This document shows positions 41,989 to 53,795 of a stretch of 64,000 nt of DNA, piece by piece. The stretch spans positions 2,852,001 to 2,916,000 of the forward strand of contig JAPVLO010000277.1 in assembly GCA_027257055.1 (NCBI GenBank), given 5' to 3'. The notes beneath the pieces were generated by a model that ran no database searches, was not told where the DNA came from, and saw nothing but the letters and a program-made list of their open reading frames with translations. Both the position numbers and the translations under genes were made by a program. This stretch comes from Cephalopachus bancanus. Taxonomy: Eukaryota; Chordata; Mammalia; Primates; Tarsiidae. Within the stretch, counting starts at the first letter, position 1. Each line of letters opens with the position of its first letter.

Positions 41989-44019
41989 TACCCACCCAAA
42001 CTATACACTCTCAACTTGGGACACTGCCTTCCCACCCCATCAGTACCAATTATCAGGGGACTCCAGGTACTCAGGCCACAGCGAATCAGGACCACCCAAT
42101 GTCCCATCTCCACAGGTAATTTCACCCAACAATGCGCCTCACTGATTCAATTTCCTTTGGTCACATTCTCTGCTGTGATTCCAAACAGACTTAAATGATG
42201 CTAACCCCAGCTAAGAGTGTGTTGGGAGCAAAGATTGAATAGAATCGAAAGAAAGAAGTGTCAATTGTCATAGACCTGAGTTCGTCTTTTCCCTGCCATG
42301 GTGGCATTTGAAATTTTCCTATTACTCATTTAGATTCCAATCTCTGAGCTTCCCTCTTCTTTCTTCCAGCTTCTAAGTCAAACAGATTTTCCTCAGCAAA
42401 ATAACCCTTCAAGTTACTACCAGGGACAGACTGGTATGTGGGCTACGACAGATGTACAAGACAAGCTTTACAGGCATTTTAAAGGGTTCAGTGTCAAGAT
42501 AAAATGTATCTAATGCAGCATTTCCTCTCAAGTGCAATTTATCATCCCTTAGATGTTGAACCCCTTATAAATATTAGATCTCCTTTTCTCACAAACCCCG
42601 TTTGTTATTTTACCCTTGGTTCAGGACGGGCTTTGAAATTAGATTGACTCATTTCATTTCTGCTTCTCAATTCACTGGCTTTACTTCCAATTCTAATCTT
42701 TTCCCTTTGCCTTGAAATTCAGTGTATCTTCTAACACTTTGAAAAAACAATGTCGATTAGAATTTGGCACTTTTGTAGCAGCCGCTTGTTTCAAAATGCC
42801 TATTAGCACATCCGCATTCATGAAGTGCCTCTTGGGGAGCCCACATCCTAGGAAAACGGGTGGTGACTACAAAGTCACCCAGTGTGTCCCGGGTGAGACA
42901 ATATCTCTGAAGTTATGAGTCATGAGGCTCTCACTGCAACTGAGCAAAGAGACCCAGTTGCTTCCATAGTTATTCTGTCCAATGATCACAGAATATTAGA
43001 GCTCAGAGGTGTCAGCTGATTCTATGGTGTCAAGACCAGAGAAAGGAATGGTAGTCACAGAGTGTGATCACAGATAAGGATTGTGGGGTCCCGCCCAAAG
43101 AGGATGGATGCCAGGTCACATCACAACAGCATGTCCCAATAGGATTACACACCTAAGGAAGCTGGAAAAGCAAGACCACCAAACCCTAACTTCAGAAGAA
43201 GAATCCAGATCACCAAAATAAAAGCCCAAATCCAGGACACAGAAGACAAACAGGATGACAAACCCAGGACCTCCTGCACAAAGAATTACAGATCTCAGAG
43301 CATAACCCATGGGCATCAGAAATCACAGGATCATGCATTAGATGTGCTGCCGATCAGAAAAGCACACTAGATGATAGATGAGGCGAATTCTGGAAATGGG
43401 CCAATGTCCTCTGCTGGTTCCATTTTTATAAGGGCTTGGAAGGGGCAGAATCCAGAGACCCTGAGCCCAGTCCCTGTGTTGAATAAGACCCGCCGACAGG
43501 CAGCTCCTTCAGAGGCGTTCGGTGGCTTCGCCAACTGAAATTAATCACCTGCTCCCAATACTCCTGCAGCACTTTGTTACCTTATTTACAGCCCTTGAAA
43601 TAATGGATGTGGAAGTGCTTTGTAAACTGAAAAGCACTGCACAAATGTCAGATGTTGGGAGTTTAGCAGGGGAGCAATAGATAATGTGTCTCTTCCACTC
43701 CTGAGTCAGGAACCAATTGAGAGAAAGAGAGAGAGAGGCACAGGAGCTAGCCAGACGGAGAGCGACAGACTTACTGCAGATCACAGCTGGCTCAGATCAC
43801 GGTCACAGTGAACTCCCTCAGACTTCAGCCCAGAATTAAACGTATCTACCCAGTCCGGGCCTATTGCATGCATGCTGAAGACTGCTGACTAAGGAGCCTA
43901 CCCCCGTGGGGCCCTGAGCGATGGAACAGAGTGAAACCAGACGGGTTACTCTGACATAGAAACACAAAGAGAGGGAAACAGAAAGACCATTCAGCATAAA
44001 GGACTCCCCTTGCTTCATG
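41989..44019. other. Unique sequence, no gene seen
   Basis: Several frames of 60-80 codons lie here on both strands without motifs. No mobile element recognised. Confidence 0.4.
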
Positions 44020-44340
44020 TTTCAATCTGCTATGTACACTTGGTAGGCTCTGGGCTAGATGCTGAGGATATAGAGATAAATGAGACCTCAGGGAGCTTAT
44101 AATCTAATAGAAAGTATCAGTCATCAAATACAATCGCTATACAGGCATTGGAATGGATGGAATTCATCCCACCCGGGTGAGCTGGGGAAGATTTCACCCA
44201 TAGAGCAGGTGGTCATTGGGTTGGTTGTTGGAGTATGTGTAGAAGCCCACCAGATGGAGAAGAGAAGAAAGGAATTAATCCCAGCAAAGGAAGCAGCACT
44301 ACAAAGACAGGACCGCTCAAACGCTTGATGGAATGAAATG
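44020..44340 (+). mobile_element. L2: LINE-2-like fragment
   Basis: TGGTAGGCTCTGGGCTAGAT, GAGGATATAGAGATAAATGA and GGGAGCTTATAATCTAATAG follow L2 order; the later part is uncertain. Confidence 0.5.
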
Positions 44341-44463
44341 AGGCACAGATAGACGAACACGCAAAGGCATGTGAGAATACGAAAGTCTGTACTATCATAT
44401 CTTACTTTTCTGTACACGAAGATTGGAGGTCAAATTCAGAGCAATATCCATGCTTTTCAGTTT

Positions 44464-44785
44464 AATAAAAAGAAAAACGCCGGGCTCGGTGGTTCAGCCT
44501 GTAATCCCGCACTTTGGGAGGCCGAGGTGAGTGGATTGCCTGAGCCCGCAGGTTCGAGACCTGCCTGGGCAATTTGGCAAGACCTCATCTCTACAATAAA
44601 TCAAAAAATTAGCCAGGCGTGGTAGCGCATGCCTGTAGTTCCAGCTACTTGGAAGCTGAGGCAGAAGGATCGCCGGAACCCAGCAGGTCGAGGCTGCGGT
44701 GGCCGGGAGCGGCCACTGCACTCCAGTCTGGATGACAGAGTGAGACTCCAACTCAAAAATAAACAAATAAATAAAAAGAAAAACG
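44464..44785 (+). mobile_element. Alu: Alu SINE, young subfamily, with target-site duplication
   Basis: Full dimer at 44480-44763. ATAAAAAGAAAAACG is repeated at both ends. The left-arm hairpin is GCAGG-TTCGAGA-CCTGC, the right-arm one GTGGCC-GGGAGC-GGCCAC. Confidence 0.95.
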
Positions 44786-44867
44786 ATTTCACATTCTAAT
44801 CCTATTGACCATATATAATGAAAGCTTTTGACATTTGGTTTATTTTGTTTATATATTTATAAAAAAT

Positions 44868-45162
44868 CTAGGCTAAGCACAGTGGCTCATACCTGTAATT
44901 CCAGAACTTTGGGAGGCTGAGGCAGGAGGATCATGTGAGCCCAGGAGTTGGAAAGTAGCCTGGGCAGCATAGAGAGACTTCATCTCTATAAAAAATCAAG
45001 AAATTAACTGGGTGTGATAGTGTATGCCTATAGTCTTAACTATCTGGGAGGTGGAAGGATGTCTGAGCCCAGGAAGTAGAGGCTCCAGTGAGCTGTGATC
45101 ATGCCGCTGCACTCCAGCCTGGGTGACAGAGTGAGACTCCAATTTAAAAAAAAAAAATCTAA
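44868..45162 (+). mobile_element. Alu: Alu SINE, old, dimeric
   Basis: CTAAGCACAGTGGCTCATAC start, diverged arms and GACTCCAATTT end. AAAAAATCTA flanks both sides. Confidence 0.9.
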
Positions 45163-45693
45163 AAAGCTGTCTTGAAGAAGACAAAACCCAGAGACACAAG
45201 TGGTTCAGTCATGGAGTTCTTTACCAAAAGGCACAATTCAATAGGCAATGGAAAATAAGAGGGGATAACATTACTGACTCATGCTTCTTGAAACCTTAAA
45301 GAAAATGATCATAGCCCACAGCAATATTTAATAAATTCCCCTTTCTTATTCTACTTACTTATCTTGTAGTCCAAATCTGATCAGAACATATCTCTTCAAC
45401 CAGCCTCTCCAAGAAAAATAAAACCTACATGTAGGGGAAAGGAGCCCTCCACCTTAATCGCTGGTGTCTTACGTATTTGCAATACATGTGAGATATGTAA
45501 TACATCACATATATGTATAGATGCACGTATTTATAGATATGTAATATATCACATATCTAGATGTCATTTAGATGAGCTATTTCGGGGAGACATAAGTTCT
45601 ATTTACTATGTAGAGAATGTATTGGTTATTTAAGAATAAAATCCACATCCAAACACGTTTCCCATGACTCCTGCACATGGAAAAGCAAAACAT
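45163..45693. other. Unique sequence with short AT-rich repeats
   Basis: 45485-45565 repeats a GATATGTAATACATCACATA-like unit about twice. No gene. Confidence 0.45.
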
Positions 45694-46030
45694 TTAATCT
45701 GCTTCCTCCACGTTTAAATCTTCAGCATCCTCTGATGTGCATCCATCAGAATTATGTTTCTAAGCAGCTTCCTTTGTCCTAAGGAATGCGATTGCATCCT
45801 TCTGTTAGCTGAACTTTTTCAAGTAAGCTTTCCCAAAGTCTGAGGACAGTCCTCACCTAGAAACTCCAAGATGTCAGAGTCACTTTCTCTAACTGTTCCC
45901 ATCACATCCTCTTCATCAGCCATGTTTCCCAATTCCAAGGCCGCCCCAGGACATGTGCTTTCTTCAGCCTCTTTGTCCTCTTGTCTCCACTTGGTCGTGC
46001 TCAACTGCTCTTGGGCTGTCTATTAAACCT
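45694..46030 (-). pseudogene. Decayed coding remnant, parent not identified
   Basis: On the minus strand a frame without an ATG start reads KWRQEDKEAEESTCPG, then GNMADEEDVMGTVRESDSDI, then LEFLGEDCPQTLGK. After a one-base shift it continues QKDAIAFLRTKEAA, stop, KHNSDGCTSEDAEDLNVEEA, and ends at a stop at 45694-45696. The acidic, Glu/Asp/Ser-rich composition through a frameshift and two in-frame stops looks like a dead gene copy. I see no poly(A) tail or target-site duplication and do not recognise the parent. Chance is not excluded. Confidence 0.45.
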
Positions 46031-46234
46031 CATGAATCCTCAACACACAAACACCAATTGGAACTCTTGACCAGAATATCTCTAAATATGTCCTCACCCT
46101 ACACATGGCTGCTGCTTCTGTTCCAAAGAGCCCATTATTCTGGCATGGTTATGACTCAGAGCACCAAATTGCTCAAGCTATACCTCCAACATCAAGACAA
46201 GGAATTGATATATTTAATATGGTAAAAGATAATA

Positions 46235-46870
46235 CTAAGAGAAATTAAGACTCTCAATTGATAAGTGGATAAACAAACAATTCACCAAAATTAACCATAA
46301 TTAACAAACTCAGGTGAAGCTTTCACCCCTCAAGTAATCAGAGCAATACAAATTGAGACAATTATAATATAAAATCTAATAACAAAGATATTTAAAAGAT
46401 AATAACACTGTCAAGGTTTAGGAAGACAGATGTTCTAACACTCTGCTGGCAGATTTGTAAAATTTTTGATGAAAGCAATTATAGTGTATATGCTCCCAAT
46501 TTTAAGATTGGATAAAACAAGGATAAAATGGGAATTAAAAGGTGTGCACAAGACTACTCATCATTATTTGTATTAGCAAAAAAAAAAGTTTTAACATCCA
46601 TTTTTAGACAAATGGTTAAATAAATTATTATTGATGATACTGATAAAGATTTTAATGCACAAGAAAATATATATGTATATATGTGTAGCATAATTATGGA
46701 AATGTAGGAAGATAAGCCTAGAAAAAAGAATGAAAGGGAATACACTCAAATATTAACAACTGAGTTTAAATGATGAACCTGTGGGCGATCTTTTATCTTA
46801 CCTTAACTTTCCTATGTTATTTACAACTTCTTTAATAAAAATGCATTCTGTCTATAGGAAGAGGAGTGAA
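46235..46870 (+). mobile_element. L1: Old LINE-1 ORF2/3' region
   Basis: TCAATTGATAAGTGGATAAA, ATCAGAGCAATACAAATTGA, AGTGTATATGCTCCCAATTT and TATGGAAATGTAGGAAGAT fit old L1 order; diverged. Confidence 0.6.
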
Positions 46871-47659
46871 ACTTTTTAAAAAATATTTGAATTGAAAATC
46901 AAAAGTCCTGGTTTCTAGTCCAAGTTTTTGAAAGAATTATCAGTCTTTGGATAATTCATTTTTTGTTGCTGATTCTAATTTTTCTATTCCGAAACCGCAA
47001 TGGTTTCATAATATGTCAACTTGACGAGACTCAACTGGTTCCCAAAACTTCTTCCTTGCAAAATTCCAGCAGGGGTGGGTCTCCAAGATTAGGAGAGTGG
47101 AGGTCAAGCCACAGCCATGTTGTTCTCATGTCAGCAACTTCGTGCAGGATCCAGGCAGCCGTCACACAGTCACTCACTTGCAGGCTCAGTTGGATGACAT
47201 AGGACGGCAGTCAGTCCCGAAGCCGCCAGGCCTTCACTCAGGTCCTCATTCAGCTTCTTCAAGTCCTGGATCCAGTGTGTGTTTACCCATATGGTAAAGG
47301 GTGCCAACTTCTCCTGCGGGACACCCATATGGTCAAGGTCAAGGGCAACAAGATCTGACACAGATTCAACCTCATGGACTCCTCATGACTCACACCTCTG
47401 GTCTCCACCTTGTCCTGCTTTACATCTACCTTCAGTGTCCACCTTGCAGATTCCAACTCCAGGATCAAATACAAAGAAAACAGTTATAGAGAGACTTTAA
47501 AAATCACCTCCTACAATTGTGTATCCCTATGACAGATAAATGTGTAAGTGCATAACTGGTGACCATGCTTCCATAACTGATATATGTAAGGAGTGGGATT
47601 TCTTTATTCAAATCCATGTTTCCATTCAGTCCCAAAGTAAGATGTGGGGGTTTGTTTAG
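46871..47659. other. Unassigned sequence, possibly an ancient LTR
   Basis: ACCCATATGGT occurs at both 47286-47296 and 47325-47335. Open frames of 60-79 codons on both strands carry no motif. No gene is supported. Confidence 0.35.
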
Positions 47660-47965
47660 TAACGGGCAAGGCTCTCACCGGGCTCTCGCCTATAATCCCA
47701 GCACTTTGGGAGGCTGAGAGGGAAGGATTGCTTAAGCCCAGGCGTTTGAAATCAGGCTAGGCAACATAGTAAGATCTTGTCTCTACAAAAAATTTTAAAA
47801 TTAGCCAGATGTGGTGCTGTGTGCCTGTCGTTCAGGAGAGATTGAGGTAGAAGGATTGCCTGAGCCCAGGAGGTCAAGGCTGCAGCGAGCCGTGATCGTG
47901 CCACTACACTCCAGCCTGGGCTCAGGCAGTGAGATCCTGACTCAAAAATAAATAATAAATTTGTA
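47660..47965 (+). mobile_element. Alu: Alu SINE, old, dimeric
   Basis: CACCGGGCTCTCGCCTATAA start, diverged arms and GATCCTGACTC end with A-rich tail. Confidence 0.88.
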
Positions 47966-48312
47966 AATAAATAGTGTAAAGTTCCTCTCGACTCTAAACT
48001 ACAGGGTTTAAAAATAAACTCCAACTCTTCACATACCCATAATCAATTTGAAAATCCAGAGTCATCTCCTCTACACAAAATGAACACCCATGTTGGTTGG
48101 ACAATTCTGGGGCAGGTGTCAAGCAAACATGGACATCTCCTCTCCTCCCAAGATCCCAAGAGAAAGGGCGCAAAAAGAATTTTAAAAATATAAACCCACA
48201 AAAGTCAAGAGACTAGCAGGAGAGTCAACCGTAGGTGAAGAGTTTTTTAATAAACTGCTAGAAGACATACAGCAGATAGAAAAAAGCCAACTAATGAAGG
48301 GAAACAAAGGAC
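47966..48312. other. Unique sequence
   Basis: Nothing recognised. Confidence 0.4.
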
Positions 48313-48637
48313 CTGAAAGACTCTAATTATTCTATTTTTTTTTTTTTGAGTGGGAGTCTCACTCTGTCGCCCGGACTGGAGTGCAGTGGCCGCTCCCAGC
48401 CACCGCAGCCTCGACCTGCTGGGCTCCAGCAACCTTTCCGCCTCAGCCTTCCAAGTAGCCGGAATTACAGACACGCGCTACCATGCTCGACTGATTTTTT
48501 TATTTATTGTGGAGATGAGGTCTCGCCAAGTTGCCCAGGTGGGTCCCGAACCCACAGGCTCAGGCAATCCACTCACCTCAGCCTCCCAAAGCGTGGGATT
48601 ACAGACTGAGCCACAGAGCCCGGCTGAAAGACTCTAT
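48313..48637 (-). mobile_element. Alu: Alu SINE, young subfamily, with target-site duplication
   Basis: Antisense dimer (about 48335-48622). CTGAAAGACTCTA occurs on both sides. The left-arm hairpin is GTGGG-TTCGGGA-CCCAC in sense, another doubly changed stem. Confidence 0.95.
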
Positions 48638-48844
48638 TCTAGACTCTGAGACAGCAGGTGACACGAGGCACAGGTCTGAGAAGTGATACTAAGGAGTAAT
48701 TATACACAGTCGATACTCGATACTCAATATACACACTGTCCAACTCCAACCCCCAACTCTTTCCCACTTCAGTGAGCTGATCTGCCACAACTAGGCACTT
48801 CTCCCACCTAAACATCGAGGAAAGCTGTATTCTAACAACTTTTT

Positions 48845-49476
48845 ACTGTGGTAAAGACACATAACATAAAATTTACAATCTTAACTATTTTTATGTGTGC
48901 AGTTCAGTGTTTAAAACACCTTCCTAATAACTTTCTTTTACTTTTTTTTAGAGACAGCATCTTGCTGTGTTGCCCAGGCTGGAGTGCAGTGGGGCAATCA
49001 TAGCTCACTGAAGAACCTTGAGTTCCTGGGTCCAAGTGATCTCTCCACCTCAGCCTCCTGAGACTATATGCCCAGCTAATACACTCATAATGTTGTTGCA
49101 ATCATTACCACGATTCATTTCTCTAACTCTTTTGTCTTGTAAGACCAAAACTCTATACCCATTAAACAATAATTTTTGTCCCCACAGCCCCAGAAATCAC
49201 CATTCTACTCTCAGTCTCTATGATTTTGCCTACTCTAAGGGTCTCATAGAGGTGGAATCATACAGTACGTATCTTCTGTGACTGGCTTTTTTCACTGAGC
49301 ATAATGTTCTTATGGTTCATCCATGTTGCAACATATTGTAGAAGTTCCTTCCTTTTTAAGGCTGAATCATATTCCATTGTATGTATAGACCATATTTGCT
49401 TATTGATTCACCCATCGATGGACACTTGGTTTGCTACCATGTTTTAGCTATTATTAATAATGATGCTATAAAAATA
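48845..49476 (-). mobile_element. L1: Old LINE-1, antisense, host of a nested stack
   Basis: ACATAACATAAAATTTACAA, TTTTTCACTGAGCATAATGT, ATTCCATTGTATGTATAGAC and ATGGACACTTGGTTTGCTAC are the antisense old L1. An Alu fragment lies at 48938-49082, a sense L1 begins at 49477, and the old L1 resumes at 50164. Confidence 0.82.
48938..49082 (-). mobile_element. Alu: Alu fragment, old, antisense
   Basis: TTTTTTTTAGAGACAGCATC start and AGTGCAGTGGGGCAATCATA. It ends after GACTATATGCCCAGCTAAT, so one arm only or internally deleted. Confidence 0.85.
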
Positions 49477-49844
49477 TAGTATATATACACGATAGAACAC
49501 TATTTGGCTATCAAAAAGAACGAAATAATATCTTTTGCGGCAAATTGGATGGAATGGGAGAACACCATCCTAAGTGAACAAACTCAGGAACAGAAAACCA
49601 GACACCACATGTTCTCACTTATAAGCAGGAGCAAAACTAAGACTATGCAAAGACATAGAATAGAGAACGGTATCATGGACACTGGAGACTCAGAAGGGAA
49701 AGGAAGGAGGGGATGGAGGGACAAAAAAAATCACCTGTTGGGTACAATGTGCCCAGGTTGTGGTAGTGGGTGCTCTTCAAGCTCAGACTGAAAACTATTC
49801 GTAATTCCAAAAGCTATTGAAATTTGTAAAAATATGTTTACTAA
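49477..49844 (+). mobile_element. L1: LINE-1 3' end nested in antisense L1
   Basis: ATATATACACGATAGAACAC, ATCTTTTGCGGCAAATTGG and CACATGTTCTCACTTATAAG give the ORF2 end. The 3' UTR (CCTGTTGGGTACAATGTGCC) differs from the hairpin/G-rich type at 1950, so this is a different L1 lineage. Confidence 0.85.
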
Positions 49845-50163
49845 AAGAATAAAAAGCCACGCTCGGTGACTCAGCCTGTAATCCCAGCGCTTTGGGAGGC
49901 TGAGGTAAGTGGATTGCCTGAGCCCGCTGGTTCAAGACCCGCCTGGGCAACTTGGTGAGAACGCATCTCCACAATAATTTTTTTTAAAAATCAGCTGGGC
50001 GTGGTAGCACGTGCCTGTAATTCCGGCTCTCGGAAGGCTGAGGCGGAAGGATCGCCGGAGCCCAGCAGGTCGAGGCTGCGGTGGCCGGGAGCGGTCACTG
50101 CACTCCAGTCTGGGTGACAGAGTGAGACTCCAACACAAAAAAATAAAAATAAAAGAATAAAAA
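49845..50163 (+). mobile_element. Alu: Alu SINE, young subfamily, in the L1 tail
   Basis: Full dimer (49858-50150) whose flanks AAAAGAATAAAAA repeat on both sides. The left-arm stem is imperfect (GCTGG/CCCGC). Confidence 0.93.
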
Positions 50164-50379
50164 CAAATAATGCTGCCATAAACATGGGTATACAAATATC
50201 TCTCAAAGATCCTACTTTCAATTATTTTGGATATACACCTGGAAGTGAAATTTCTGAATCATAGGGTAATTTATGTGCAATTTTTTGAGAAACCACCATA
50301 CTGGTGTCCACAGTGCTTATACCATTTTGCATTCCCACCAATAGTGCACAAGAGTTACAATTTCTTCACATCCTTCCTA
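50164..50379 (-). mobile_element. L1: Old LINE-1, antisense, resumed
   Basis: AATAATGCTGCCATAAACAT, GGATATACACCTGGAAGTG, ACCACCATACTGGTGTCCAC and TTTTGCATTCCCACCAATAG continue the L1 stopped at 49476. Confidence 0.85.
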
Positions 50380-50699
50380 AGAATTATCATCTTTAGCCGG
50401 GCTTGGTGGCTCAGCCTATAATCCCGCGCCTTTGGGAGGCTGAGGTGAGTGGATTGCCTGAGCCCGCGGGCTCGAGACCCGCCTGGGCAACTTGGAGAGA
50501 CCTCATCTCTACAATAAATCAAAAATCAGCTGGGCATGGTAGCGCATGCCTGTAATTCCGGCTACTCGGAAGGCTGAGGCGGAAGGATCGCAGGAACCCA
50601 GTAGGTCGAGGCTGCAGTGGCCGGGAGCGGCCACTGCACTCCAGTCTAGGCAACAGAGTGAGACTCCAACTCAAAAAAAAAAAAAGAATTATCATCTTT
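50380..50699 (+). mobile_element. Alu: Alu SINE, young subfamily, with 15-bp target-site duplication
   Basis: AAGAATTATCATCTT flanks the element (50380-50394; 50685-50699). Full dimer with perfect GCGGG/CCCGC stem and GTGGCC/GGCCAC stem. Confidence 0.95.
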
Positions 50700-51440
50700 T
50701 GTAGCAGTCATCCTAGTGGGTACAAGAGATGTTCTTTTTTTAAAAAAAATTTATTTAAGGAAAAAAATAGTTGTTCTCAACTTCAAAAGCCTTCTGGGAA
50801 AAATTATGGGGCCTGGTGAGCAGTATCACCAGAGTTAAGCCCTCCCTGCATTTAACTCCATGCAGAGGTGCTCCAGCATAACTTCCTGCTCCCCATTTGT
50901 TCCATCCAGAAGCCTGGCAATCAACAATCCCAGTTCTTTATGCAGAGCTCCCAATTCAGGTTCTTTATTGCTTTGGTTTTAGATATAAATGATGCACTAA
51001 TATTTCAAGTATAAACTTTAAAAATCAAGCAGAAAAATATGTCCCACCCCACCCCCAAAGAACAAAGATAATTCAGGACACAGAAGATTACTGAAAACAC
51101 AAGTGAAACCAAGTCTGCAAAACTAAGAATTATATTATATGAATAAATGAGCCTTGAAGAAATAAGAAAGAGCTCTCAATAATTCAAAAATCTGGCTGTA
51201 GAATTGCAGAAAAAATATTTTTGTGTGAGAAAACAAGATTTATTGAGAGGACAGAAAAGCTCTCACAGTGGGAGGGGACCTGAGAGGGTTGCTCATAACT
51301 GCAGAAATTTTAAAAGTGCAAGAGAAGGATTGAATGATAAATTTGAGAGTGTCTCCTAGAGTATAAGAAAAACAGATTTGAACAATATGTGTGAACTTGT
51401 AAGAGCAAGAGATCGATCCTTAAAGTCTGACATCATATTA
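50700..51440. other. L1 remnant then unique sequence
   Basis: 50700-50735 still reads as antisense L1 (GCAGTCATCCTAGTGGGTAC). After it nothing is recognised. Confidence 0.4.
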
Positions 51441-51755
51441 ACAAATGTTCTGGGCTGGGCTCCGTGGCTCGGTCTGTAATCCAAGCACTTTGGGAGGCTG
51501 AGACAAGAGGATTGCCTGAGCCCGGGGGTTCAAGACCAGTCAGGCAACTTGACATGATCTCGTGTCTACAATACATCAAAAATTAGATAGGCATAGCAGC
51601 ACGTGCCTATAGTTCCAGCTACTAGGAAGGCTGAGGTGGAAGGATCACCAGAGCCCAGCAGGTCAACGCTGGGGTGCCCATGAGTGTGCCACTGCACTCC
51701 AGCCTGGGTGACAGAGAGAGATTCCAACTCAAGAAAAAAAAGTGTTCTGGAAAGA
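51441..51755 (+). mobile_element. Alu: Alu SINE, intermediate subfamily
   Basis: GGGCTGGGCTCCGTGGCTCG start at 51453. The right arm has the older GTCAACGCTGGGGTGCCCA wording. Flanks AAATGTTCTG and AAGTGTTCTG are a diverged duplication. Confidence 0.92.
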
Positions 51756-52760
51756 GATACAGAGGAAAAGAAATTACCAAGGAAATAATGTAAGAGAATA
51801 TAGCAGGCTTGAAGGACACAAGTTGTTAGATTATACAAAGATTCCTGTAAATAAAGGATCAAATAATTTTAAAAGACCCCTACCTAGACATGGCATTATG
51901 CAATTTCAGAATACCAACAATAAAGAGTTTATAAAATTATGTAGAAAGAAGAGAACAGAGTTTTTTAAAAAGTTGCCTAAAAAGGAGCAGAAGTCAGTTT
52001 GGCATCAGACTTACCAACATCACCGAATCAGGGATAAAATGGAACAAACTTTGAAGCAAAATTATTTCCAACCTAGAATTCTATATCCAGGGTGAAGGTA
52101 GAATGATCCCTTTACAAAAAGCGAGGAGTCCAAAAGCTTACAACTTACAATCCCTTTGTTAGGAAGTTACTTAAAAATAGAGCCCAGAAAAAAGCAAGAG
52201 TATAAAACAAGAAAGAAGGCATGGTCTCATGAGATCAACCAAACACAATCCAGAAGAGCAATGAGTAGAAATTCAGAGACAGAGGGTTACAGGGATTCAT
52301 CATAATTGAAGTATGATTTAAAATTTGAAAAAGTTGAGGCTATGATAAAGGCAAGTACTAGAGAGTAAAAAAAGGATCTATTTGAACTAAATGTTAGGTG
52401 CAATCCCCACTGAATGGCCAAGTAGTGATAACATTAGACACACAGAGAACACACCTTAGTGTGGCACTTTGCATCTTAGTGAACAAAATTTACATGATCA
52501 TAGCAATGTAAGCAATCCTTCCTGAATTGGAGCTTATAGAATCCACATATATAAAAATTGTGGGAAAATTCATTACGGTTACAGAATACGATGGAGCTAT
52601 TATCAACCTTGAAGTGGAAGGAAGTTGGGAGGGGGGATGGAAGGAAAGGTGAAGGTAGGGTTTCCTCATCTTACAAAGCGAAGATTCAAGATACAGTGGG
52701 TGGGAAAAAGACACAAAGTGTAAAGATGGTGCTTCAAGCTGCACAAGTGTCCCAGGGAAG
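51756..52760 (+). mobile_element. Possible very old LINE-1/HAL1 sequence
   Basis: TTATTTCCAACCTAGAATTC followed by TATATCCAGGGTGAAGG resembles an old L1-type 3' region. The 117-codon frame at 51742-52095 lies across it and has no domain I know. Assignment is weak. Confidence 0.35.
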
Positions 52761-53032
52761 AAGAAACCAAGCATTGCGGTTTAACTGTGTGGAGCCAGAC
52801 AGAGTATGAATCATCTGGTCCTCCTCCATCCTGGAAAGAAATTGAAGCTGATAAAAGAAGGAAGAAGGATAGAAACCTGTTTATATTATTATTTATTTTA
52901 GAGACTACAGAAGTGACTCCCCAAAAGAGCCTAAAACAGGAATGATTGGGGGAAAGTGGTTGCCTTTGGGAAATAAGGCTCTCTCAAGAGGAGGGCTGCC
53001 CAAGAGTGAGGTCCACAAAGAACCAGCGCCAA
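52761..53032. other. Unique sequence
   Basis: No gene or repeat recognised. Confidence 0.4.
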
Positions 53033-53355
53033 GAGACAGAGAGAAGCTGGGCTCAGTGGCTCAGCCTGCAATGCCAGCACTTTGGGAGGCCGAGGGGAGT
53101 GGATTGCCTGAGCCCACGGGTTCGAGACCCGCCTGGGCAACTTGGCGAGACCTCATCTCTACAATAAATCAAGAAAAAATGAGCTGGGCATGGTAGCGTG
53201 TGCCTGTAGTTCCAGCTACTTGGCAGGCTGAGGCAGAAGGATCGCCGGAGCCCAGTAGGTCGAGGCTGCGGTGGCCGGGAGCGGCCACTGCACTCCAGTC
53301 TGGATGACAGAGTGAGACTCCAACTCAAAAAAAGAAAAAAAGAGACAAAGAGAAA
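53033..53355 (+). mobile_element. Alu: Alu SINE, young subfamily
   Basis: GCTGGGCTCAGTGGCTCAGC start at 53046, both arms and GACTCCAACTC end. AGAGACAGAGAGA and AGAGACAAAGAGA flank it. Confidence 0.94.
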
Positions 53356-53488
53356 GAGAACAATCCAGATCCAGTAATATTGTTAGAGTCCCTCAGTCAA
53401 GCTGCGTGTGGAACTGGATTTTTCACTATGTAAACCAATAAAGTCTACTATCAAGTTGGGTTTCTGGAACTTGCCATTAAAAATGCCT

Positions 53489-53795
53489 AGTATGGCTAGA
53501 TGTAGTGCCTCACATCTATAATCCCAGCACTTTGGGAGGTCAAGGTGAAAAAAATGGCTCAAGGCTAGGAGTTTGAGACCAGCCTAGGCAATATACTGAG
53601 ACTCTTTCTCTATAAAAACAAAAATAAAACAATTAGCCAGGCATGGTGGCATATGCTACTCAGCTACTTAGGAGGCCAAGAAGGGTGGATTCCACGAGCC
53701 CATGTGTTTGAGACTGCAGTAAGCTATGCTCGTGCCACTAATCACCAGCCTAGGCAACAGAGAGATACCCTATCTCTAATGAATCAATAAATACC
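53489..53795 (+). mobile_element. Alu: Alu SINE, old, dimeric
   Basis: GGCTAGATGTAGTGCCTCAC start, strongly diverged arms and GATACCCTATCTC end. Confidence 0.9.

Noticed and set aside
50455..50490. B-box-like GGGTTCGAGACCC as part of a tRNA gene
   Set aside because: No acceptor, D or anticodon arms around it; it is the Alu left-arm polymerase III box.
51742..52095. 117-codon Lys-rich frame as a small gene
   Set aside because: It begins within 10 bp of an Alu tail and overlaps sequence resembling an old L1 3' region; no domain.
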